Virus record (IMG/VR): IMGVR_UViG_3300031999_000243
Span: 1 to 20,335 of that record
Length of the DNA stretch: 20,335 nt
Direction: 5' to 3' (one strand)
Source of the DNA: a virus
Under the pieces are notes generated by a model that ran no database searches, had not been told where the DNA came from, and worked only from the letters and a program-made list of their open reading frames with translations. This document shows, one piece after another, positions 12,703 to 19,519 of this stretch; the first letter of the stretch is position 1, and each line of letters begins with the position of its first letter. Position numbers and translations under genes: made by a program.

Positions 12703-14294
12703 TGTCTACAGCTGCAGTGCGTGCAACAGTAAGCCCGAAACAGGCCCAGGCTGAGATGGCGAGGCGTGAACTCGCACGGCGGCATCTGATCGATTATTCG
12801 ATCTATGTAGCGCCGTGGTATCAACCCGCGAGACATCATATTTATCTGGCTGAAAAATTGGAGCAGGTGAAGCGGTTCATCGAGACGAACGGGGCCGAGG
12901 GCATCGGTCGTTTGTTGATCTGCGAGCCTGCGCAATACGGGAAAACGGAACAGGCCAGCCGCCTGTTCCCATCATGGGTATTGGGAGACCTGCCTGAGAC
13001 GCGCATCATTTTGACTTCCTACGGCGCTGACCTGGCCACAGAGAACAGCCGCTATACGCGGAATTATGTGGGCAGCGATCTATATGCAAATGTGTTCGGG
13101 GCGCGTTCGGCGGTGGATGAGCCTGTTGAGTTGAGCGCTGAAAGCAGGTCCGTGGTTTCGTGGAATTTGAAGGGGCATCGCGGTTCGGTATTTGCGGCGG
13201 GTGTGGGCGGCGGTATCACTGGGCGTCCTGCCAATCTGGTCGTGATCGATGACCCGTTCAAGAGCCGTGAAGATGCGGAGAGTGAGACCTATCGCCGAAA
13301 GGTGATGAGCTGGTATCGGTCGGTCATTTATCCGCGCGTTGCGAATACGCCAGGGGCGGCGATCATCATCATGCACACGCGCTGGGATCAGGAAGACCTG
13401 GCGGGTCAGTTGTTGACACAGATGATCAGCGACCCCGATTCGGACCAGTGGGAGGTTGTGTTTTTGCCCGCGGTGGCTTTGGCTGAGGATAAATATCCGC
13501 AGACGGAAGCAGAATATCGTGAGAATTTGCTGCGCGGGATCTACATCCCGATGGCTTCGGAAGGTGATGCGCTGGGACGCAAGCCAGGCGAACCGCTATG
13601 GCCAGAACGTTCAGATGCGGCGAAGCTGGCGAGCACGCGCGCGAACATGATGGATTATGACTTCGAGGCGATCTTCCAACAGATGCCGCGCATGGCTGAG
13701 GGTGAGTTCTTTGACGATAAGGATTTCGGATTTATCGAGAAAGCTCCCGAGGGCTTGCAGTGGTATCGCTATTGTGACCTGGCTTTGGGCGCGACAGAGA
13801 CAAGCGACTGGAATTCATCCATTGCGGTGGCGCTGGATGAGAAGACTGGCGATCTGATCCTGCGTGACCGAATCAAGGTGCGTGAGCTGGAGTCATTTTT
13901 AGGACAGACGAAAGCGGCCATGCTTTCAGACCATGAACAAGGAACGGAATGGGGCGTGGAAGATGTGGCTTTTCAGCGTTTGGTGGTACAGCAATTTTTG
14001 AAGGATAAATCTTTGGTGAAGATCAGCATCCGCGCGGTGAAGCCGAGCGGTGACAAGGTGGAGCGTGCGAGGCCGTGGCAGTTACGCGCGAAACAGGGAC
14101 ATGTGAAGCTGGTGCGCGGGCCGTGGAATTTGGATTTCATTCGGGAGGCGACTTCGTTCCCGAAGGGACGCCATGACGATGATGTGGATACGGTCAGCGG
14201 CGGTGTGCAGATGATCTCTGAGGGGAGCGGTGGAAGTATGAGGACCGCGAGCGCGGAGGCGGTGGTGGTGATGGCTGAGGAGATGTTTGCATAA
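12702..14294 (+). CDS. terL: phage terminase large subunit
   Basis: This protein of about 530 residues pumps DNA into the prohead using ATP and cuts it. The ATPase half has an unusual Walker A loop EPAQYGKT (about 75-82), Walker B VVIDDP (about 180-185) and the coupling-like motif IIMHTRWDQEDLAGQLL (about 221-237). The nuclease half has spaced acidic residues expected of an RNase H-like fold: CDLALG (about 358), VEDVAF (about 419) and GRHDDDVD (about 489-495). ATG 12702 overlaps the upstream stop; the in-frame TTG just before it is unnecessary. It is directly upstream of the capsid gene rather than a portal gene. Confidence 0.9.
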   Translation: MSTAAVRATVSPKQAQAEMARRELARRHLIDYSIYVAPWYQPARHHIYLAEKLEQVKRFIETNGAEGIGRLLICEPAQYGKTEQASRLFPSWVLGDLPETRIILTSYGADLATENSRYTRNYVGSDLYANVFGARSAVDEPVELSAESRSVVSWNLKGHRGSVFAAGVGGGITGRPANLVVIDDPFKSREDAESETYRRKVMSWYRSVIYPRVANTPGAAIIIMHTRWDQEDLAGQLLTQMISDPDSDQWEVVFLPAVALAEDKYPQTEAEYRENLLRGIYIPMASEGDALGRKPGEPLWPERSDAAKLASTRANMMDYDFEAIFQQMPRMAEGEFFDDKDFGFIEKAPEGLQWYRYCDLALGATETSDWNSSIAVALDEKTGDLILRDRIKVRELESFLGQTKAAMLSDHEQGTEWGVEDVAFQRLVVQQFLKDKSLVKISIRAVKPSGDKVERARPWQLRAKQGHVKLVRGPWNLDFIREATSFPKGRHDDDVDTVSGGVQMISEGSGGSMRTASAEAVVVMAEEMFA

Positions 14295-14295
14295 A

Positions 14296-14353
14296 CCCCC
14301 TCTGTCCTTCGGACATCTCCCCCAAATACCGCTTCGCGGATATTTAGGGGAGA
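14296..14353. repeat. dispersed hairpin repeat, CTGTCCTTCGGACA type
   Basis: Same head as the 8424 copy, followed by TCTCCCCCAAATA and TATTTAGGGGAGAA around a CGCTTCGCG loop. It starts at the large terminase stop. Confidence 0.8.
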
Positions 14354-14374
14354 ACAAGCAATAAGGAGATTGAT

Positions 14375-16591
14375 ATGGCTAAAAATAAATTTACTGAGTT
14401 GTTGGAAGGACGGATGGAATTGGTGGAGGCGGTTGAAGGTGCGCCAAGGTCGATCCGTGTGAATGGTGCGATGACTGCGGAGGTTGTCAATGGCAATCGC
14501 CGCGTTTATCCCAGTTCAGTGCTTGAAGCGGCGGTGGCGGAATTACGCGACCATCTGAACGAGAGCGCTGGGCAGGGCCGTGCGGTTCGTATCCTTGGTG
14601 AGGCGGAACATCCGTCTGACAAGGGCGGGCGCGCGAACCTTTTGGAGACGGTCACAAAATGGAACGAGGTCACTTTCGACGGGTCGAAGGTGGATATCGT
14701 TGGCAATGTGTTACCAACCACCAAGGGACGCGACATCCTGACCCTGTTGGAAAATGGCGTTATGCCTGGCGTGAGTATGCGCGGGTACGGTGAAGGCCAG
14801 ACCGAAGGAAAAGGCGAAGAGAAGATCTTCCGTGTGAGCGATCTGCATATCACGGGATTTGACCTGGTGCTGGAGCCTTCGTTTGAAAATCAAGTGTATT
14901 TGCTTGAATCACAAAATCAAGATGATGATGCGGAAGCATCGGGAGAAAATGAAATGTCTGATGAACTTTTAGAGAAACTGCAATTGCAGGAACAGGAAAA
15001 GGCCGAACTCAAGAAACAACTTGAAGTAGCCCAGAAGTTGGCCGCTGAAGGCGAACAAGCCAAAGCGGAATTGGAAGCAGGCAAACGGAAGAGCGAAGTT
15101 GAAATCGCCATTACCGAGGCCACCAAGGACCTGCCTTTCGGCAAGGAACTCAATGAGATGTTCGTTGAGAGCATCAAGGATGCGCACCTCGCTGATGCAA
15201 CCGCTGTGAAGCAGTTCGCTGAAAGCAAGCGCACTGAATACGGCAAGCTGGCCGCAAAAGTCGTCTTGAAGGGCATGGGTTTTGACGGCAAGATCACAGG
15301 CGTTCAGTCTGTGCTGGAAGCTGAGACAGGCACGCCCGATTACGCGCGCGCTTCGTTCGAGCTGACCGAGAGTATGCGCAAGAGTGAGATGCGCCCGATG
15401 AGAGACCTGCGCAAAGGCGAGAGCCGCGCCGAGATCTTCACCCTGCAGGTGCTCGAACGCTTTGACAACCTGTACAAACGCCAGTTGATGAACGAAGCGC
15501 AGCAGTTCAACGAAGAAGCGACCAGCGATCTCAATATCCCGTATTCGGTCAGCCGCGCGATCATCGCCGAGGCGTTCCCGAATCTGGTGGCCGCGAATGT
15601 CTTCGATGTGGGCTTGATGAACCAAAGCCCAGAACGCATTTATTTCGAGGCGTTCACAGGTGAGACGGGTTATACCGTTTCGATTACCGATGAAGTGGAA
15701 ACCGCAGGCGCGGAAGGCACATGGTACGCGCTCGCTCATCCGCGCATTGTGCCGGGCACGGTTGTTGTCACCAGCAATCCCGCTGGCACAACTTACGCGG
15801 AAGGCACCGATTACGTGATCGATTATGAACTCGGAAAGATCAAGGCAATCGCTGCTGGCGCAATTAATGCCGACGATGTGTTGGTGGATTACGACTACAA
15901 CGCCATCCGCGACGGCGAAGACGCTGAAATTCAGCGCGCAAAAGTCAGCTTGAGCTATCAGACCATCGAAGCCGCGGCTGACCGCCTGGCTGATTACATC
16001 ACCCACGAAGCAATTGTGTTCTCACGCAGTCAGCTTGGCTGGGATGCGACCGCGCGCACCATGGCAAACCTTGTGCGCCAGACCCGCTTGAACATCGAGA
16101 AGGGTTTGATCGAAAAGGCGCTTGCCTCCGCTTTGAGCGTGGCATCCAACAGCGGCGGCGAATGGACGGCTTCGACCGATCCATGGTCATTGCTGGTGGA
16201 ATACCTTGGTTATGCCAAGGTGAAAGTTGCCAACCGATTCTATGAACCGACTGGCATCCTGTGCAGTCCCACCAATGCCGATTACCTGAGCAATTGGGAC
16301 GGCTTCACGAACAACGGTTTCCCGAATGCCGTCTTGACCGCTGCTGGATATGCGGGCGCTGTGAAAGGTCTGCCCGTGTTCGCATCCACTTCCATGCGCG
16401 ATGGCTGGGTCTTGGTATTCAACCGTGAGATCGTGATGCACCGCATCTTCCAGCCGATGACCATCAAGGGACCGTTCCAGACCTTCGGCTCGAACCGCAA
16501 GTTGGTTGCGGCTGAACAGTATTACACCGAAGAATACAACGCTTCGCTTTCCCCGATTGCGGGCAAGGCGTCCTTTGTGAAGATTTCGTAG
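14375..16591 (+). CDS. fused prohead protease - scaffold - major capsid protein
   Basis: This 738-residue protein combines three phage head functions. Residues 1-180 resemble a serine prohead protease of the S80/gp21 type, with EAEHPS (H79 candidate) and GVSMRG (S134 candidate nucleophile). Residues about 195-250 are a glutamate- and lysine-rich coiled coil typical of a scaffold. Residues about 320-738 read as an HK97-fold major capsid protein, with a long N-terminal arm, a central helical part (IEAAADRLADYITHEA) and an inserted strand-rich domain (about 455-508). The C-terminal region includes ILCSPTNADYL and LPVFASTSM. Cleavage by its own protease would be needed to release the shell protein. 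AAGGAG lies 6 bases before ATG. An internal start is noted separately. The fusion is rarer than separate genes. Confidence 0.83.
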   Translation: MAKNKFTELLEGRMELVEAVEGAPRSIRVNGAMTAEVVNGNRRVYPSSVLEAAVAELRDHLNESAGQGRAVRILGEAEHPSDKGGRANLLETVTKWNEVTFDGSKVDIVGNVLPTTKGRDILTLLENGVMPGVSMRGYGEGQTEGKGEEKIFRVSDLHITGFDLVLEPSFENQVYLLESQNQDDDAEASGENEMSDELLEKLQLQEQEKAELKKQLEVAQKLAAEGEQAKAELEAGKRKSEVEIAITEATKDLPFGKELNEMFVESIKDAHLADATAVKQFAESKRTEYGKLAAKVVLKGMGFDGKITGVQSVLEAETGTPDYARASFELTESMRKSEMRPMRDLRKGESRAEIFTLQVLERFDNLYKRQLMNEAQQFNEEATSDLNIPYSVSRAIIAEAFPNLVAANVFDVGLMNQSPERIYFEAFTGETGYTVSITDEVETAGAEGTWYALAHPRIVPGTVVVTSNPAGTTYAEGTDYVIDYELGKIKAIAAGAINADDVLVDYDYNAIRDGEDAEIQRAKVSLSYQTIEAAADRLADYITHEAIVFSRSQLGWDATARTMANLVRQTRLNIEKGLIEKALASALSVASNSGGEWTASTDPWSLLVEYLGYAKVKVANRFYEPTGILCSPTNADYLSNWDGFTNNGFPNAVLTAAGYAGAVKGLPVFASTSMRDGWVLVFNREIVMHRIFQPMTIKGPFQTFGSNRKLVAAEQYYTEEYNASLSPIAGKASFVKIS
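14941..14956 (+). promoter_or_regulatory. internal ribosome site and start codon in the capsid fusion
   Basis: GGGAG (14941-14945) lies 8 bases before an in-frame ATG (14954-14956) at residue 194, exactly at the protease-scaffold junction. Use of this start would give a 545-residue scaffold-capsid product without protease. An out-of-frame ATG at 14949 lies between. Confidence 0.55.
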
Positions 16592-16592
16592 G

Positions 16593-16646
16593 CCCCCATC
16601 CCCCTTCGGGGACTTCCCCCAAATCAAAAACCGATTTGGGGGAAGA
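16593..16646. repeat. dispersed hairpin repeat
   Basis: CCCCTTCGGGG is followed by ACTTCCCCCAAATC and GATTTGGGGGAAG. It begins right after the capsid fusion stop. A further CCTGC/GCAGG hairpin (16674-16690) lies between it and the next gene. Confidence 0.78.
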
Positions 16647-16714
16647 AAAGAAAATTATTATGTTGAGATGAATCCTGCCGCAAGAGCAGGTATGCCCAAC
16701 AAAGGAGAAATGAA

Positions 16715-17632
16715 ATGACTAGTCCTGATGTAAATTTACGAACGGGAATGTTGAACGGTCTTACCAGCTTGATCGCCAAAATCAATGGCGAGCAATATAC
16801 AAAGACCTATTATGTCGATAATGTTGTGGGCAGCGACACGGCCAATAACGGTCTGTCATGGACAAAACCGTTTGCGCAACTTTCCAAGGCGATCACGGTC
16901 TGGGAAGCCTTCCGCGCGGTGCAGACCAACATCTACGCCAAAGGGTTGATCTATGTGCGCGGTACTGGCACGGCTTACACCAAGCTGACGGCATTGCCGA
17001 ACTATTGCGATATCGTTGGGGTTGGCGCAAACCCACGCGGCAATGGCACTGGGATCGCCAGCATCACTTCAACCACTGGAGAGGATACCTGCGATGAAGC
17101 CACTGGCGCGCGCGGGCTGGGATTGTTCAATTTGCAATTCACGGGAAGCGGAACGGGTCGCGCATTCGATGCGGCTGTGCTTTTCCGCTCCACCATCGAG
17201 AACTGCACGTTCGTGAACAAATCCACTGGCGGGATGCGCATTGTCAAAGGCGGAGGCCTCACCATCCGCAACTGTCAGATCGGCGGCGGCGATACCGTCA
17301 GCTCGGCGATCGGGCTGGAGAATTCTGGAACGGACAACTTCAACAACTGCCTCGTCGAAGACAATGTGATCATCGGCACAGTGGATGGCGTAATCGTCAC
17401 CGCAGGCTTATGTGATTCGACCCTATTCCGCAAGAATTTCATTTACGGCGGCAGCGGGCACGGCGTGGACGATAACAGCGGCGCAACTTCATTGGTCGCT
17501 CATGCGTTCTATGTGGACAATATGATCGGGTCCGCGGCAGATGGCATGGAAATGACCCAATGCGATGGAACTTGCAATTGGGCAAATTGGGTGAACACGA
17601 ACGGTACGACCACCTGGGAAGATGCTTTCTAA
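16715..17632 (+). CDS. right-handed beta-helix (pectate-lyase-fold) virion protein
   Basis: This 305-residue protein begins a typical parallel beta-helix with YYVDNVVGSDTANNG and a PFAQLSKAI helix. It then shows repeating short strands rich in N, G, T and V (ENCTFVNKS, IRNCQIGGG, NNCLVEDNVII, FRKNFIYGG). There is no signal peptide and no obvious catalytic site. AAAGGAG (16701-16706) precedes ATG. Its place between the major capsid and head-tail genes suggests a capsid decoration or fibre protein that binds glycans, rather than a tail spike. The fold call is firm; the role is inference. Confidence 0.7.
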   Translation: MTSPDVNLRTGMLNGLTSLIAKINGEQYTKTYYVDNVVGSDTANNGLSWTKPFAQLSKAITVWEAFRAVQTNIYAKGLIYVRGTGTAYTKLTALPNYCDIVGVGANPRGNGTGIASITSTTGEDTCDEATGARGLGLFNLQFTGSGTGRAFDAAVLFRSTIENCTFVNKSTGGMRIVKGGGLTIRNCQIGGGDTVSSAIGLENSGTDNFNNCLVEDNVIIGTVDGVIVTAGLCDSTLFRKNFIYGGSGHGVDDNSGATSLVAHAFYVDNMIGSAADGMEMTQCDGTCNWANWVNTNGTTTWEDAF

Positions 17633-17653
17633 TCCCCCTGATTGAATGTCATT

Positions 17654-17682
17654 GCCCTCCCCCCGCGAAGCGAGGGGAGGGC
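17654..17682. repeat. hairpin repeat GCCCTCCCC / GGGGAGGGC
   Basis: Nine-base perfect arms flank CCGCGAAGCGA, just before the ribosome site of the next gene. No T run follows, so a terminator role is not clear. Confidence 0.75.
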
Positions 17683-17696
17683 ATAAGGAGAATGAT

Positions 17697-17996
17697 ATGA
17701 CACATATCAAATATATTGGAAAAAGTCCGCGCATGTTGGTTGATAAGTTCTTGTTTCAAGGCGATGAGCGCGAGTTGAATCCGAAACTTTTATTTTTAGT
17801 GGAGAACGATTCGAATTTCGTGATTGCTCAAAAATATCCTGAAATTCTACCCGTGCCAGGCGTGATCCTTGTACCTGAAGATCAATTACCTTTGGAAGAA
17901 GAGATTCTGCCCGAAGCGGTTGACGAAACCATCACCGATGAGCAGATCGAAGAGTTTGTGAAGCCACCGAAGAAATCACGGAGTAAGAAGAAATGA
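17697..17996 (+). CDS. hypothetical head-region protein
   Basis: This 99-residue product starts at ATG 17697 with AAGGAG 6 bases away; a longer upstream frame runs through the hairpin and is not used. It has an acidic middle (EEEILPEAVDETITDEQIEEF) and a strongly basic tail (PPKKSRSKKK), which may bind DNA or partner proteins. The stop overlaps the next start as ATGA. I do not recognise its family. Placement among head-tail genes suggests a minor structural or assembly role. Confidence 0.6.
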   Translation: MTHIKYIGKSPRMLVDKFLFQGDERELNPKLLFLVENDSNFVIAQKYPEILPVPGVILVPEDQLPLEEEILPEAVDETITDEQIEEFVKPPKKSRSKKK

Positions 17997-18625
17997 CAAA
18001 AGCCCTGGCCGATATGATCACTGAATTGCAGGAGGATATTCCTGCGGTGGATGGTATTCCGAGCGATGCGCAGTATGAACGCGCTGTGAAGGATGCTGTG
18101 CGTGAGTTTTCTCGTCGGTGCGGGCAGATCCAGAACGGCACGCTTGATATTGTCCCAGGCACGGCTTCGTATGCGCTGCCCGCTGACTTCCTTGACCTGA
18201 TCGAGATCGATAATCCGTTTCAGCCTGAGCACCAGGTAATGGTGACTTCAACGGGGATCATCCCTTTCAGTGAGCTGCATCCATTCTGCGAAGAGCGGAC
18301 CATCCGCAACGGGATGATCACATTCGTCCCAACCCCGAGCTATACCATGACGCGCTACATCGAATATAAAGCGGCCTGGGTACTGGATGAAGATGATGCT
18401 TATCCGCTGACCGATGATGAGGCGCGGATCGTTCTGCTGAAGGCGAAAGGGATCTGTTTCGAGAAACTGGCGAATGCAAACGCGGGGGCGGGCTTCAAGT
18501 ATGCGGTTGGCAATATGTCTGTGGATAAGAGCGGCGTGAGCGAAGGATTTCCAAAGCGGTTGTATGAGCTGCATGGTGAGTTTGTGCAGGCCTGCGATGA
18601 ATATAACGGAGCGATTATCAGATGA
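17993..18625 (+). CDS. probable head-tail connector / adaptor protein
   Basis: This 210-residue protein starts with a helical region (ALADMITELQEDI, QYERAVKDAVREFSRR). It continues with GTASYALPADFLDLIEID and YIEYKAAWVLDEDD, a pattern seen in phage gp6-like and related head-completion adaptors that bind below the portal ring. The overlap (ATGA) with the upstream gene and with the downstream stopper candidate shows one coupled unit. There is no signal or membrane segment. Family placement is by sequence pattern and position, so other neck proteins remain possible. Confidence 0.62.
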   Translation: MTKALADMITELQEDIPAVDGIPSDAQYERAVKDAVREFSRRCGQIQNGTLDIVPGTASYALPADFLDLIEIDNPFQPEHQVMVTSTGIIPFSELHPFCEERTIRNGMITFVPTPSYTMTRYIEYKAAWVLDEDDAYPLTDDEARIVLLKAKGICFEKLANANAGAGFKYAVGNMSVDKSGVSEGFPKRLYELHGEFVQACDEYNGAIIR

Positions 18626-18942
18626 TGAGTGCTGGCGATTGGCTGCGAATGCAATCAGAGATGGCGGCGGTGAGGACTGACCGTTCGTTCGATGTGGAGT
18701 TTCGGCGCGGTGCTGTGACGCTCGATCCGCAGGAGGTGCGGGTGGAGGCGGTCAATCGGTCCTTTCGTTTGCAGAGCGATGCGGCGCGGGAAGCGCGTGT
18801 GGCGGTGGTTGTATTCGGTGCCACAGACCTGGATGTAGCGCTCGAAGATCGTTTCAATATTGACGATGTGCTTTATCGAGTTGTGTTTATTTCTGTGAAC
18901 CGCGATGTGGATACACAGGCCGAAGCGGTGGCGGTTGAATAA
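18622..18942 (+). CDS. probable head closure (stopper) protein
   Basis: This 106-residue protein is mostly strand-like, with FNIDDVLYRVVFISVNRDVDTQAEAVAVE at the end. That resembles head closure or head-tail joining proteins (SPP1 gp16-like), which are usually about this size. The start ATG overlaps the connector stop in ATGATGA; a second ATG at 18625 is also possible. It precedes a gp10-like gene, as in standard neck modules. The call depends on layout as much as sequence. Confidence 0.55.
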   Translation: MMSAGDWLRMQSEMAAVRTDRSFDVEFRRGAVTLDPQEVRVEAVNRSFRLQSDAAREARVAVVVFGATDLDVALEDRFNIDDVLYRVVFISVNRDVDTQAEAVAVE

Positions 18943-18997
18943 CCCCCTCTGTCCTTCGGACATCTCCCCCAAATCGGAAAGCGCGATTTATGGGAGA
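18943..18997. repeat. dispersed hairpin repeat, CTGTCCTTCGGACA type
   Basis: Same head as the 8424, 14296 and 19444 copies, followed by TCTCCCCCAAATCG and CGATTTATGGGAGAA. It starts at the stopper stop and ends about 10 bases before the next start. Confidence 0.8.
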
Positions 18998-19008
18998 AGG
19001 AATTTGAA

Positions 19009-19443
19009 ATGAATTCTGGTTTCAAGTGGGTTGTTTCGCCAGAACAGCGGTTGATCCCTGCCATCAAAAAATATGGAAAAGATGCTTTGATCGCGGTGCA
19101 GGCGGTGGCGAATTATTGGGGACAGTTTATTCAGGATGAGGCGCGGCAGAGCGCGGTTTGGGTTGATCGAACAGGCAATGCGCGCGGCGGTTTATTTTTC
19201 GGGGTGGATGGTTTTGGACTTGGTACATTGACAGGTGAAGTGACGCCTGATGCAAAATCGGAAATGAAAGATGTGGCGGTGGAAAGCGGCAATGCGAATA
19301 CGTTGATCATCACGCTGGGGCATACGGTTTTTTATGGAAAGTTTTTGGAATTATCGAACGGCGGCAGGTATGCGGTGGTGATGAGCACCATGGAGAGAAA
19401 CCTGCCGAAATTGGAACGAATGTTGAAGGATAGTTTGAAGTAG
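19009..19443 (+). CDS. HK97 gp10-like tail completion / neck protein
   Basis: This 144-residue protein matches the common gp10-like pattern. An N-terminal helix (DALIAVQAVANYWGQFIQDEARQ) is followed by WVDRTGNARGGL, a strand region and the typical HTVFYGKFLELSNGGRYAVV, then a closing helix (LPKLERMLKDSL). These proteins complete the tail end that meets the head. GAAGGAATTT precedes the ATG. It is followed, unusually, by the portal gene. Confidence 0.72.
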   Translation: MNSGFKWVVSPEQRLIPAIKKYGKDALIAVQAVANYWGQFIQDEARQSAVWVDRTGNARGGLFFGVDGFGLGTLTGEVTPDAKSEMKDVAVESGNANTLIITLGHTVFYGKFLELSNGGRYAVVMSTMERNLPKLERMLKDSLK

Positions 19444-19504
19444 CCCCCTCTGTCCTTCGGACATCTCCCCCAAATGCGAAGAGCAAGAGCGCATTTAGGG
19501 GAGA
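19444..19504. repeat. dispersed hairpin repeat, CTGTCCTTCGGACA type
   Basis: CCCCCTCTGTCCTTCGGACA head, then TCTCCCCCAAATGCG and CGCATTTAGGGGAGAG. It lies between the gp10-like gene and the portal gene. Confidence 0.8.
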
Positions 19505-19519
19505 GTAATAAGGAAAATC

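Noticed and set aside
14969-16006. 345-residue open frame on the - strand opposite the capsid fusion
   Set aside because: It is a shadow of the capsid gene: the + strand product has clear protease, coiled-coil and capsid features, while the reverse product has none.
17654-17682. Intrinsic terminator before 17697
   Set aside because: The hairpin is strong but no T run follows, and related repeats occur inside reading frames, so termination is not supported.
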